A stretch of 64,000 nucleotides of DNA from Paraburkholderia sp. SOS3 (GTDB lineage: Bacteria > Pseudomonadota > Gammaproteobacteria > Burkholderiales > Burkholderiaceae), in assembly GCF_001922345.1 (NCBI RefSeq), contig NZ_CP018812.1, forward strand, positions 1 through 64,000, written 5' to 3'. The position numbers and the translations under genes are program-made. Below the pieces are notes generated by a model, which saw only the letters and a list, made by a program, of their open reading frames with translations, was not told the DNA's origin and did no database searches. The stretch's first letter is position 1, and the number at the start of each line of letters is the position of its first letter. Positions 32,312 through 41,713 of this stretch are shown piece after piece.

Positions 32312-33418
32312 ATGTCCAATCTGAGCAATGCGCTGCAGTTGCGAGCTATTCATAGTCAGCTGCCAGTCGCCGCTTACTTTGACGAAGCGCTTCTTACGCG
32401 CGAACTCGAAACCCTTTTCAGGAAAGGTCCTCGTTACGTCGGGCACGAATTGATGGTGCCCGAAACGGGAAACTATTTTGCCCTGCCGAGCGAAAGCGAA
32501 GGTCGCGTCCTCGTTCGCAACCAGCAATCGCAGGTCGAACTGCTGTCGAACGTGTGCCGGCATCGCCAGGCGATCATGCTGAACGGTCGCGGCAGCACGG
32601 AGAATATCGTCTGTCCCCTGCACCGCTGGACGTACGACCTGAACGGCCAGTTGCTCGGCGCGCCGCACTTCGCGGACAACCCCTGTCTGAATCTCGGCGC
32701 CACGCCGCTGCAGAACTGGCATGGGCTGCTCTTCGAAGCGCAAGGACGCGATGTCGCGAAAGATCTCGCGCGCCTCGGCACGAAAGACCACTTCGCCTTT
32801 ACGGACTATATGTTCGATCACGTCGAAGTCCACGAGTGCAATTACAACTGGAAGACCTTTATCGAGGTCTATCTGGAGGACTATCACGTCGTGCCATTCC
32901 ATCCGGGCCTTGGCAGCTTCGTGAATTGCGACGACCTCAAGTGGGAATTCGGCGACTGGTACAGCGTGCAAACGGTAGGCGTCCATAACGGCCTCGCGCG
33001 CGCGGGCAGCCCGACATACGCGAAATGGCACGACGAGGTACTGCGCTTTCGCGACGGCAAGCCGCCCGAATTCGGCGCGATCTGGATGGTGTACTACCCG
33101 GGCATCATGATCGAGTGGTATCCGCACGTGCTCGTCGTGTCGTGGCTGATTCCGCGCGGTCCGCAAAAAACCACCAATGTCGTCGAGTTTTATTACCCTG
33201 AAGAAATTGCGCTGTTCGAACGGGATTTCATCGAAGCCGAGCGCGCCGCCTATATGGAAACGGCCCGCGAAGACGACGAGATCGCCGAGCGGATGGACGC
33301 GGGCCGCCGTGCGCTGATGGAGCGCGGCGAATCTCAGGTCGGCCCGTATCAAAGCCCGATGGAAGACGGCATGCAGCACTTCCACGAGTTTTTGCGCCGC
33401 GAGTTGGGGACGATCTGA
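32312..33418 (+). CDS. Rieske non-heme iron oxygenase, alpha subunit-like
   Basis: A 368-residue Rieske oxygenase. The 2Fe-2S site is CRH followed after about 17 residues by CPLH (CRHRQAIML, then NIVCPLHRWTYD). The catalytic iron site has the conserved order EVYLEDYHVVPFHPGL, giving the 2-His-1-carboxylate facial triad with an Asp/Glu further on. Substrates of this family are aromatic rings, N-methyl groups or sterols; which one applies cannot be told. No ferredoxin or reductase partner is nearby. ATG 32312 (MSNLSNALQ) has ribosome site GGGAGtgggA; a longer frame from 32267 is less likely. Confidence 0.8.
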   Translation: MSNLSNALQLRAIHSQLPVAAYFDEALLTRELETLFRKGPRYVGHELMVPETGNYFALPSESEGRVLVRNQQSQVELLSNVCRHRQAIMLNGRGSTENIVCPLHRWTYDLNGQLLGAPHFADNPCLNLGATPLQNWHGLLFEAQGRDVAKDLARLGTKDHFAFTDYMFDHVEVHECNYNWKTFIEVYLEDYHVVPFHPGLGSFVNCDDLKWEFGDWYSVQTVGVHNGLARAGSPTYAKWHDEVLRFRDGKPPEFGAIWMVYYPGIMIEWYPHVLVVSWLIPRGPQKTTNVVEFYYPEEIALFERDFIEAERAAYMETAREDDEIAERMDAGRRALMERGESQVGPYQSPMEDGMQHFHEFLRRELGTI

Positions 33419-33482
33419 TCTCCAGTCATGGCGAGGCGCGCGTCGCTTCGCAAGACGGCGCGGCATTGAACGACGTGTAAAG

Positions 33483-33508
33483 GACGGGCTTCGGGCCCGT
33501 CTTTTTTG
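33483..33508 (+). terminator. rho-independent terminator after the Rieske gene
   Basis: The stem GACGGGC/GCCCGTC is followed by TTTTTTG. It separates the Rieske gene from the sulfurtransferase. Confidence 0.85.
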
Positions 33509-33568
33509 TTTAGACTACTAGACACATCGTCCGGCACCGTCCGGCCTCGTTTGCTTTGAGGAGCCGCC

Positions 33569-34453
33569 ATGTCCCAGAACGCCACACCTCACACCCATCA
33601 CACGACGCTCATCTCGGCCGAGAATCTCGCCGAGCGGCTCGCATCGGCGCCAGACAACGTATTCATTGCGGACTGCCGGTTCGATCTGGTCGATGCCGAA
33701 GCGGGTCCGAAGGCGTATGCGGCCGGCCACTTGCCGCATGCGCATTATTTGCATCTCGATCGCGACCTGTCCGGAGCCAAGACCGGCAAGAATGGGCGCC
33801 ATCCATTGCCCGACCGTCAACATCTCGTCGATACGCTGGCCGCACTGGGTCTCAGGCAAGGTCAGCAGGTGGTCGCCTATGACGCGCACGGCGGCATGTA
33901 TGCGGCGCGTTTGTGGTGGCTGCTGCGCTGGCTCGGCCACGATTCGGTCGCGCTGCTCGACGGCGGGTTGCAAGCCTGGCAGGCGGCCGGGCAGCCGCTC
34001 ACGCAAGATGTGCCACCCACCACGCGCGGCGACTTCAAGGCCGGCAAGCCGCTTGCGGTGACCGTCGACGCGCAGGCCGTCGAACACAACCTGAACACGC
34101 ATGAGCGCACGCTGCTCGATGCGCGCGCCGCCGATCGGTATCGCGGCGAGAACGAGACGCTCGATCGCGTCGGCGGTCATATTCCCGGCGCGTTGAATCG
34201 CTTCTTCAAGGACAACCTCACGGCAGACGGCCGCTTCAAAGCGGCGCACACGTTGCGCGACGAGTTCGGCGCGGTCATGCCCGGTGTCGCGCCGGAGCGG
34301 GTCGTGCTGCAATGCGGTTCCGGCGTAACCGCATGTCATAACGCACTCGCGATGGAGATTGCCGGTTTGCACGGCGCCGCGTTGTACCCTGGATCGTGGA
34401 GCGAATGGAGTGCGGACCCGGCCCGGCCGGTTGCGACCGGGGCCAAACCTTGA
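33569..34453 (+). CDS. sseA: 3-mercaptopyruvate/thiosulfate sulfurtransferase
   Basis: A 294-residue protein with two rhodanese domains. The first (about 1-135) is inactive and the second carries the catalytic Cys in QCGSGVTACHNAL near residue 250. The loop CGSGVTA is more like 3-mercaptopyruvate sulfurtransferases than like the CRKGVT of thiosulfate enzymes. Sulfur transfer from mercaptopyruvate to thiols or cyanide is the expected reaction. ATG 33569 is preceded by GAGGAGccgcc. The link with the upstream Rieske gene is unclear. Confidence 0.9.
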   Translation: MSQNATPHTHHTTLISAENLAERLASAPDNVFIADCRFDLVDAEAGPKAYAAGHLPHAHYLHLDRDLSGAKTGKNGRHPLPDRQHLVDTLAALGLRQGQQVVAYDAHGGMYAARLWWLLRWLGHDSVALLDGGLQAWQAAGQPLTQDVPPTTRGDFKAGKPLAVTVDAQAVEHNLNTHERTLLDARAADRYRGENETLDRVGGHIPGALNRFFKDNLTADGRFKAAHTLRDEFGAVMPGVAPERVVLQCGSGVTACHNALAMEIAGLHGAALYPGSWSEWSADPARPVATGAKP

Positions 34454-34537
34454 GCCCGAGCCTGGGCGCAGCGGACAGGCGGGATATCGCGAGCGCGCGA
34501 GGCGCCAGCGCGGCCGTTACACGCCGCCTGCTTCAGA

Positions 34538-35407
34538 TCAAACGCCGTGCTGCCTGAACCACGCAAGCACACGGCGCCAGGCATCTTGCGCATCGGCCTT
34601 TCGATAGCTCGGCCGATAATCCGCGAAGAAAGCATGCCCCGCATCGTCGTACACGACGAACTGCGAACCGCGCGCCTGCTGCGGCCCCTGCGCGATCAGC
34701 GCTTTCATTTTTGCGAGCGTGTCCTGCGGAATGCTCTGGTCCTCGCGACCATACAAGCCGAGCACGGGCACCTTCAGATCGCCGACGTGGTCGATCGGAT
34801 TCGACGGCTGCAACGTCGTCGGCGTGCCGACCACGCGCCCATAAAATGCGACCGCCGCCTTCAGACGCGGATTGTGCTCCGCATAGAGCCACGCGATGCG
34901 CCCGCCCCAGCAGAAGCCCGTCAAGCCGACGCGGTTCAGATCGCCGTTATGCTCGCCGGCCCACGCGAAGGTCGCATCGAGATCCTGCAGGACCTGCTCG
35001 TCCGGCACCTTGCTGACGAGCTGCTCGTTCAACTGCTGCATGCTCGTGTAAGCGGACGCGTCGCCCTGCCGCACATACAGGTCCGGTGCGATCGCCAGGT
35101 AGCCGGCCTTCGCGAAACGCCGGCATACATCGGCGATATGCTCGTGCACGCCGAAGATTTCATGGACGACGATGATGACCGGCAAATGCGTCTTGCCCTT
35201 CGGCTGCGCCCGATAGGCGGGCACCAGGGTATCGCCGGAATGGATGCCGACTTCGCCCGCTTCGAGGCCTTCGCTGTCGGTATGAACGGTTTGCGCGGAA
35301 ACCGGCAGCACCGAAGCCGCAAAGCCGGTGCCGATGGCGGCCTTGATGAACGTGCGGCGATTGAAAGGGACGTGCGGAATCAAACTGTCGATTTCAGGCT
35401 TCAGCAT
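34538..35407 (-). CDS. dienelactone hydrolase family protein, Tat-exported
   Basis: A 289-residue alpha/beta hydrolase. The leader FNRRTFIKAAIGTGFAAS is a twin-arginine signal, so the enzyme works in the periplasm. The nucleophile is Cys in GFCWGGRIAWL, usual for dienelactone hydrolases instead of Ser; a C-terminal YDDAGHAFFADYRP gives the His of the triad. ATG 35407 (MLKPEIDS) has GAGGAGcgcagc in front; the longer frame from 35518 lacks any signal. The natural substrate is unknown. Confidence 0.9.
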   Translation of the reverse strand: MLKPEIDSLIPHVPFNRRTFIKAAIGTGFAASVLPVSAQTVHTDSEGLEAGEVGIHSGDTLVPAYRAQPKGKTHLPVIIVVHEIFGVHEHIADVCRRFAKAGYLAIAPDLYVRQGDASAYTSMQQLNEQLVSKVPDEQVLQDLDATFAWAGEHNGDLNRVGLTGFCWGGRIAWLYAEHNPRLKAAVAFYGRVVGTPTTLQPSNPIDHVGDLKVPVLGLYGREDQSIPQDTLAKMKALIAQGPQQARGSQFVVYDDAGHAFFADYRPSYRKADAQDAWRRVLAWFRQHGV

Positions 35408-35605
35408 GCTGCGCTCCTCGATAAGCGGCAAAGTCGAACGGCCAATGTCGAACGACCAATGTTGAACAGCGGTGACCAGCATTCGGCCGGCATCGTCGAT
35501 GCATGCGAGAGCGGACAAGCGGGCAGCCGAAACCGCAACAGGATACGCCTCCCGTGCGGCGGCTTGCAGAAGTGGCCGAGCCTCAGGCTCGCGGTTCGCC
35601 GCGAC

Positions 35606-37054
35606 TCAGTGCAACTTCACGCGAGGCGACGTCGTGCGATGCAGCCAGTGCGCGAACGTATCGAGCACCATCCGCGCATAGCCGTGCAACGCGGCGATAT
35701 GTAACCGATAAAGCGACATGTACATGAAGCGCGCGAACAGACCTTCGATCAGGAAGTTGCCGCCGATCACGCCGCCCATCAGATTGCCGACCGCGCTGAA
35801 ATGGCCCAGCGATACGAGCGAGCCGAAATCGCGATACGTGAACTCCCGCAACGGGCGGCCCGCAAGCCGGTCCGCGATCGCCTTGAGCAGAAAGCTCGCC
35901 TGCTGATGCGCGGCCTGCGCGCGCGGCGGCACGTTGCGCTCGTTGCCGGGCCACGGGCAGGCTGCGCAGTCGCCGAGCGCGAAGATGTCGTCGTCGATTT
36001 CGGTTTGCAGCGTGCGTCGCACGACCAGTTGGCCAAGCCGGTTAACGGGCAGGCCGTCGAGTTCGCCGAGTACCGCGGGCGCCTTGATACCGGCTGCCCA
36101 GACTGTCAGATCGGCGCGCATGGCTTTGCCGCTCGCGGTGCGCACGACACCAGGGGCGACTTCAGCGACGGTCTCGCCGACCATCACCTGCACGCCGAGC
36201 TTCGTCAGCAATTCCGTCGTCGCCGTCGACACGCGCTCCTGCAGCGCGGGCAAAATGCGCGGGCCCGCTTCGATCAGCACGATGCCGATATCGTGGCGCG
36301 GATCGAGCTTATGCAAACCATACGCGGACAACACGTGCGCGGTGTTGCGCAGTTCGGCCGATAGTTCGACGCCGGTCGCGCCGCCGCCGACAATGGCAAC
36401 CTGAATGCGCGGCTCGCCAGGCTGTGCGGCAAAGGCTTGAGCTTGGGTTTGAGCCTGTCCGTGCCCTTGCGCTTGCGCCACGTCCGCCGCGACGACCGAC
36501 TGAGCCTCGGCCTGCTGCGCCGTCCTGAGTTCGCCCGCATGCTCAGTCTGGTGCTCGGTCCGATACTCCGCCCGCACGCACGCCGCAATCAACCGCTTGC
36601 GGAAGCGCTCGGCCTGCGGCACCGTATCGAGCGCAATCGAATTCTCCTGCGCGCCCTGCACGCCGAAGAAATGCGTCGTGCTGCCGATCGCGATCACAAG
36701 CGTGTCGTATCCGAGCTCGCGCTGCGGCAGCAACTCCGCGCCGTCGTCGTCCGCGATGGCGCCGAGCGTGATGCGTTTCGCCGCGCGATCGAGCTTCTTC
36801 AGCTCGCCCTGCTGAAAATCGAAACCATGCCAGCGCGCCTGCGCCGCATACGGCAGTTCCTGCGTGAACGGATCGAGACTGCCCGCCGCCACCTCATGCA
36901 GCAGCGGTTTCCACACATGCGTCGGATAGCGGTCGACCAGCGTGACGTGCACGCTCGCGTGCTCGGCCCGCTTGCCGCGGCCATAACGGTCACCCAGGCG
37001 CGTGGCCAGTTCCAGCCCGCCCGCTCCCCCACCAACGACGACGATACGATGCAT
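35606..37054 (-). CDS. type II NADH dehydrogenase-like flavoprotein with low-complexity insert
   Basis: A 482-residue NAD(P)/FAD oxidoreductase of the Ndh type, a non-proton-pumping quinone reductase at the membrane. FAD site VVVGGGAGGLELATRLG at the start, NADH site QVAIVGGGATGVELSAELR in the middle, and IFALGDCAACPW near the C-terminal end. An insert of about 50 residues (about 165-215; EYRTEHQTEHAGEL, then QAQGHGQAQTQAQAF) separates the two nucleotide sites and is rich in Gln, Ala and His. The E. coli protein is about 434 residues. The C-terminal part (GGNFLIEGLFARFMYMSLYR) could anchor to the membrane. Confidence 0.85.
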   Translation of the reverse strand: MHRIVVVGGGAGGLELATRLGDRYGRGKRAEHASVHVTLVDRYPTHVWKPLLHEVAAGSLDPFTQELPYAAQARWHGFDFQQGELKKLDRAAKRITLGAIADDDGAELLPQRELGYDTLVIAIGSTTHFFGVQGAQENSIALDTVPQAERFRKRLIAACVRAEYRTEHQTEHAGELRTAQQAEAQSVVAADVAQAQGHGQAQTQAQAFAAQPGEPRIQVAIVGGGATGVELSAELRNTAHVLSAYGLHKLDPRHDIGIVLIEAGPRILPALQERVSTATTELLTKLGVQVMVGETVAEVAPGVVRTASGKAMRADLTVWAAGIKAPAVLGELDGLPVNRLGQLVVRRTLQTEIDDDIFALGDCAACPWPGNERNVPPRAQAAHQQASFLLKAIADRLAGRPLREFTYRDFGSLVSLGHFSAVGNLMGGVIGGNFLIEGLFARFMYMSLYRLHIAALHGYARMVLDTFAHWLHRTTSPRVKLH

Positions 37055-37117
37055 CGAGACTCTCCGGTTTCTGATCCACGAGTTAGACGTCGCCGCGGCG
37101 TGCGCCGCGGATGAACC

Positions 37118-39931
37118 TCAATGCGCCTCTTCCCAGTTCGCGCCCGCGCCGACTTCCGCGACAAGCGGCACCTTCAGCGATGCAACGCCGCACATCAGCT
37201 CGGGCAGCCGCTCGCGAACCTGGGACAGCTCTTCATCGGGTACTTCGAGTATCAGTTCGTCGTGCACCTGCATGATCATGCGCGTGCCGATGCGCGATTC
37301 GTCGAGCCACTTCTGCACGGCGATCATCGACAGCTTGATCAGATCGGCCGCGGTGCCCTGCATCGGCGCGTTGATCGCCGCGCGTTCGGCGGCCTGCCGG
37401 CGCGGCCCGTTGCCGCCGTTGATCTCGGGCAGCCACAGACGGCGCCCGAACACCGTCTCCACATAGCCCTTCGCCTTCGCGCTCGCGCGCGTATCGTCCA
37501 TATAGCGTGCGACGCCGGGATAGCGCGCGAAATAGCGGTCGATATAAAGCTTCGCCGCATCGCGCGTGATGCCGAGGTTCGATGCGAGCCCGAACGAGCT
37601 CATGCCGTAGATCAAGCCGAAGTTGATCACCTTCGCGATGCGACGTTGATCGGAGCTCACTTCGATTGGCGTGACGCCGAACACTTCGGACGCAGTGGCG
37701 CGGTGGATGTCCTCGCCTTGTGCGAACGAGCTCAGCAACGACTCGTCGCCCGAAATGTGCGCCATGATGCGCAGTTCGATCTGCGAGTAGTCGGCCGACA
37801 CGAGCTTGTGGCCCGGCGGCGCGATAAACGCCTCGCGGATGCGCCGGCCTTCGCCGCTGCGCACCGGAATGTTCTGCAGGTTCGGATCGTTCGATGCAAG
37901 CCGGCCCGTTACCGCAACCGCCTGTGCGTAATTCGTATGCACGCGGCCGGTGCGCGCGTTGACCATGCGCGGCAGCTTATCCGTGTAGGTCGACTTCAGC
38001 TTCGACAGGCCGCGATGCTCGAGCAGCAGCTTCGGCAGCGGGTAATCTTCGGCGAGCTTTTGCAGCACTTCTTCATCGGTGGACGGCGCACCGCTCGGCG
38101 TCTTCTTGATCACCGGCAGTTGCAGCTTCTCGAAGAAGATCTGTCCGATCTGCTTCGGCGAGCCCATATTGAATTCGCCTTCGGCGAGCACGTACGCTTC
38201 CTTTTCGAGCTCGATGAGGCGCAGCGCAATCTCGTTGCTTTGCTGCTGCAGCTTCTGCGCGTCGATCAGCACACCGTTGCGCTCCATCTTGCGCAGCACG
38301 CGCGCAGTCGGCAATTCGATGCTGGCGTAAACGAAATCGAGCCCGGCTTCGGCCTTCACCTGCGGATAGAGCGTTTGATGCAGCTGCAAGGTGATATCGG
38401 CATCTTCGGCTGCATAGGCGGCGGCCTGTTCGAGCGCGACTTCGTCGAAACCGATCTGCTGCGCGCCCTTGCCCGCGACGTCCTCGTACTTGATCGTCTT
38501 CAGGCCCAGATGACGCAGCGCGAGACTGTCCATATCGTGCGAACGGTGCGATTCGAGCACGTACGACTGCAACAGCGTGTCGTGTTCGATGCCCTCCATC
38601 GCGATGCCGTAGTTCGCCAACACCTGCTCATCGTATTTCAGATGCTGGCCGACCTTTTTCCGATCGGCGCTTTCGAGCCACGGCTTGAGCTTCGCGAGCA
38701 CCTCGTCGCGCGGCAGTTGCACCGGCGCATCGGGGCCGCGATGCGCGACCGGAATATATGCCGCATGCCCCGGCTCGACCGATACCGACAAGCCGACGAG
38801 TTCGGCGACCATCGGATCGAGCGACGTCGTTTCGGTATCGAACGCGGTTATTTCCGCGGCGTCGATCTTCGCGAGCCACTCGTCGAATTTTTCCCACGTC
38901 TGCACCGTCTCGTAGTGTCGCACGCCATCGATGACCGGCGCGGGCGTCTCGCCTGCGCCCGGCCCTTCGACCGCTTCCGCCGCTTCGACTTCGCGCAGCC
39001 AGGTCTTGAAGCCATGCCGCGTGAAAACATCGCGCAGTTCGTCGCGCGCTTCCTCGCGCGAAGCAAGCGACGCTTCGATCGAATCGATATGCTGGCTCAG
39101 ATCGCATGCTGTATCGACGGTCACGAGCTTCTTCGCCATCGGCAGGAAATCGAGCGCACGGCGCAGATTGTCTCCTACCGCACCTTTGATCTCGGCCGCA
39201 TGTGCGACGATGCCATCAAGCGTTTCGAATTGCGTGAGCCATTTGACGGCCGTCTTCGGGCCGCACTTCTCGACGCCGGGCACGTTGTCGACGGTATCGC
39301 CGATCAACGACAGATAATCGACGATCCGCTCGGGCGGCACGCCAAACCTGGCGAGCACGCCTTCACGATCGAGCGTCTCGTTCGTCATCGTATTGATGAG
39401 GGTGACATGGTCAGTCACGAGCTGCGCGAGATCTTTGTCGCCGGTGGAAACGACCACCTTCATGCCGTGCTTCTCGGCCTGTTTCGCAAGCGTGCCGATC
39501 ACGTCGTCGGCCTCGACGCCGTCGATCATCAGAAGCGGCCAGCCGAGCGCGCGCACCGCCACATGAATCGGCTCGATCTGCCGGCTCAGGTCGTCCGGCA
39601 TCGGCGGGCGGTTGGCCTTGTACTGCGGGTACCAGTCGTCGCGGAAGGTCTTGCCCTTCGCGTCGAACACGCACGCGCTATACTCTGCCGTGACTTCCTT
39701 GCGCATGCGGCGCAGCATATTGATGATGCCGTACAGCGCGCCCGTCGGTGCACCATCGGGGCCGCGCAAATCAGGCATCGCATGATAGGCCCGGTACAGA
39801 TAACTCGAACCGTCGACCAATAGCAGGGTCTTACCTTCCAGTGCTGTTCCCGGTCCATGCTTTGCATCGGCTGCCGGTTTGGCTTGCAGGTCGGTGTTGA
39901 GCCCAGCTTCCAGATCTCGTTCTTCAGGCAT
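37118..39931 (-). CDS. polA: DNA polymerase I
   Basis: A 937-residue polymerase. The N-terminal 5'-nuclease starts TLLLVDGSSYLYRAYHAMP. A 3'-5' exonuclease with the acidic site TAFDTETTSLDP is present. The polymerase domain shows SADYSQIELRIMAHISGD, RRIAKVINFGLIYGMSS and QVHDELILEVPDE. It fills gaps and removes RNA primers. ATG 39931 gives a 34-residue leader before the first conserved strand, which is unusual, so a later non-ATG start is possible. It is divergent from the next gene by only one base. The 900-residue plus-strand frame is a shadow. Confidence 0.97.
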   Translation of the reverse strand: MPEERDLEAGLNTDLQAKPAADAKHGPGTALEGKTLLLVDGSSYLYRAYHAMPDLRGPDGAPTGALYGIINMLRRMRKEVTAEYSACVFDAKGKTFRDDWYPQYKANRPPMPDDLSRQIEPIHVAVRALGWPLLMIDGVEADDVIGTLAKQAEKHGMKVVVSTGDKDLAQLVTDHVTLINTMTNETLDREGVLARFGVPPERIVDYLSLIGDTVDNVPGVEKCGPKTAVKWLTQFETLDGIVAHAAEIKGAVGDNLRRALDFLPMAKKLVTVDTACDLSQHIDSIEASLASREEARDELRDVFTRHGFKTWLREVEAAEAVEGPGAGETPAPVIDGVRHYETVQTWEKFDEWLAKIDAAEITAFDTETTSLDPMVAELVGLSVSVEPGHAAYIPVAHRGPDAPVQLPRDEVLAKLKPWLESADRKKVGQHLKYDEQVLANYGIAMEGIEHDTLLQSYVLESHRSHDMDSLALRHLGLKTIKYEDVAGKGAQQIGFDEVALEQAAAYAAEDADITLQLHQTLYPQVKAEAGLDFVYASIELPTARVLRKMERNGVLIDAQKLQQQSNEIALRLIELEKEAYVLAEGEFNMGSPKQIGQIFFEKLQLPVIKKTPSGAPSTDEEVLQKLAEDYPLPKLLLEHRGLSKLKSTYTDKLPRMVNARTGRVHTNYAQAVAVTGRLASNDPNLQNIPVRSGEGRRIREAFIAPPGHKLVSADYSQIELRIMAHISGDESLLSSFAQGEDIHRATASEVFGVTPIEVSSDQRRIAKVINFGLIYGMSSFGLASNLGITRDAAKLYIDRYFARYPGVARYMDDTRASAKAKGYVETVFGRRLWLPEINGGNGPRRQAAERAAINAPMQGTAADLIKLSMIAVQKWLDESRIGTRMIMQVHDELILEVPDEELSQVRERLPELMCGVASLKVPLVAEVGAGANWEEAH

Positions 39932-39932
39932 T

Positions 39933-40676
39933 ATGACTAAGAGAAAAGTAATTCCGAGTCTGCGTTCACTCGCAGATCAAGAGCGCGCAACGGCCAAGAA
40001 GGCGCGCGCATCGTGGCAGATGTTCACGATTATGGCAGAGTTTATCGAGGCGACCGAGTACCTGTCGGAGATCCGGCCGGCGGTCAGTATCTACGGTTCG
40101 GCGCGCCTGAAACCGAACTCGCCTTACTACAAACTCGCCACGCAAATAGCACGCAAACTGTCCGATGCGGGCTTCGCGGTCATCTCCGGCGGCGGCCCCG
40201 GCATCATGGAAGCGGCGAATAAAGGTGCGCATGCGGGCAAGGCGCCGTCGGTCGGCCTCAACATCGAATTGCCGCACGAGCAGTCGGGCAACCAGTGGCA
40301 GGATATTTCGCTGCGCTTCAGGCATTTCTTCACGCGCAAGGTGACGTTCGTGAAGAACTCCGACGCGGTGATCGTCATGCCGGGCGGCTTCGGCACGCTC
40401 GACGAACTGGCCGAAGTACTCACGCTCATTCAGACGAAGAAGTCGCGTCACGTGCCGATCATTCTGGTCGGCGCCGAGTTCTGGAAGGGTCTGCTCGGCT
40501 GGTTCCAGGAAGCCCTCGTGCCGATGGGCCTCATCAATCCCGAAGACATGAACCTCATGCAGGTGATCGACGACCCGGACCAGGTGCTCGAAGCCGTGCT
40601 GTCGTTCTATGAGGAACGCGAAGAGGCCGAGGTGCATCCGACCAAGTCGGACGAAGACCGGATGTTCTACCTGTAA
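39933..40676 (+). CDS. LOG-family (lysine decarboxylase-like) Rossmann-fold protein
   Basis: A 247-residue protein with the LOG/TIGR00730 signatures GGGPGIMEAANKGAHAGKAP and MPGGFGTLDELAEVLTLIQ. Family members such as LOG cleave cytokinin nucleotides by phosphoribohydrolysis. In bacteria many act on AMP-like nucleotides; the substrate here is not known. ATG 39933 is the only candidate that gives MTKRKVIPSLRSLADQE, and an AGGC lies 3 bases upstream. The start is one base away from the polA start on the other strand, so the two promoters must overlap the opposite coding region. Confidence 0.85.
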   Translation: MTKRKVIPSLRSLADQERATAKKARASWQMFTIMAEFIEATEYLSEIRPAVSIYGSARLKPNSPYYKLATQIARKLSDAGFAVISGGGPGIMEAANKGAHAGKAPSVGLNIELPHEQSGNQWQDISLRFRHFFTRKVTFVKNSDAVIVMPGGFGTLDELAEVLTLIQTKKSRHVPIILVGAEFWKGLLGWFQEALVPMGLINPEDMNLMQVIDDPDQVLEAVLSFYEEREEAEVHPTKSDEDRMFYL

Positions 40677-40712
40677 CGCTGCAACGCTTTATCGCGAATG
40701 GCGGTGCGCTCG

Positions 40713-41603
40713 CTAGCGCGCATCCGTCTGTTTCGACTGCGCTTCGAGCCAGCGGCAGAACTGCGTAACGAGCGGCGCATCGGCCACTTCGCGCCGCGCC
40801 ACCCACCAATAGCCGCGCAACGCGATGCGCGGCCCTTCCAGCGGCATCACGAGACGCCCCGACGCGAGTTCGTCGTCGATGATCGGCAGCGGCCCTAGCG
40901 CAACGCCGAGGCCGTCGACGGCCGCCTGCAGTGCCAGATAGAAGTGGTCGAACGATTGCTTCTTGCGGCACTTCGATTTCACGCCCGCGGTAGCGAGCCA
41001 CTGGCGCCATGCGTCGGGACGCGTATCGGAATGCAGCAGCACGTGACGCGAAAGATCGTCGGCCGCGTTGATCGGCGAGCGCTTCAACAGCGCGGGACTG
41101 CAGACCGGCGCTTCGCTTTCGTCGAGGAAATGGCCGCTCACGCAGTTCGGCCAATGCGCGGGACCGCGCCGCACTGCGATGTCGAAGCCGTCGATCGACT
41201 CGACCGGCGCATTCGATGTCGCAAGACGCAGTTCCACGTTCGGCGCGATGCGCTGAAACTGGCTCAGACGCGGCAGCAGCCATTTCATCGCGAAGGTCGG
41301 CAACGCGTTGACGCGTAGCACGTGCACGACGCCGGTATCGCGCAACTGTTCAGTGGCGGATGCGAGGTTGTCGAACGCGGTCTGCACCTGCGCAAGATAA
41401 CGGCGGCCGCCGTCGGTAAGCCGCACGCGCTTGCCGATGCGGTCGAACACCTGCACGCCGACCCATGCTTCGAGCGCGGCGACCTGGCGGCTGATTGCAC
41501 CGTGCGTCACATGGAGTTCGTCCGCGGCGGCGCTGAAACTTTCGCGGCGCGCCGCGGCTTCGAACGCGCGCAGCGCGGGAAACGGGGGTAGCTTGCGCGT
41601 CAT
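40713..41603 (-). CDS. LysR-family transcriptional regulator (GcvA-like)
   Basis: A 296-residue LysR-type regulator. The N-terminal winged helix has PPFPALRAFEAAARRESFSAA and DELHVTHGAISRQVAALEAW. The effector domain has LRLATSNAPVESIDGFDIAVRRG, like the GcvA/AmpR branch. It lies divergently from the chromate transporter pair, and regulators of this type often control the neighbour and themselves. The ligand is unknown. Confidence 0.9.
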   Translation of the reverse strand: MTRKLPPFPALRAFEAAARRESFSAAADELHVTHGAISRQVAALEAWVGVQVFDRIGKRVRLTDGGRRYLAQVQTAFDNLASATEQLRDTGVVHVLRVNALPTFAMKWLLPRLSQFQRIAPNVELRLATSNAPVESIDGFDIAVRRGPAHWPNCVSGHFLDESEAPVCSPALLKRSPINAADDLSRHVLLHSDTRPDAWRQWLATAGVKSKCRKKQSFDHFYLALQAAVDGLGVALGPLPIIDDELASGRLVMPLEGPRIALRGYWWVARREVADAPLVTQFCRWLEAQSKQTDAR

Positions 41604-41713
41604 GCCCACGATTATGCTTGTGAGTTCAAGTCACAAGCAAGCGCCCAAAAAATCGTTTTGTATTGCTCGCGAACAGCGCTACCCTCCGTAGCCTGTACCA
41701 AGGGGCGATTTCA

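Noticed and set aside
37121-39823. 900-codon plus-strand frame opposite polA
   Set aside because: Antisense shadow of polA; polA motifs on the minus strand are unambiguous.
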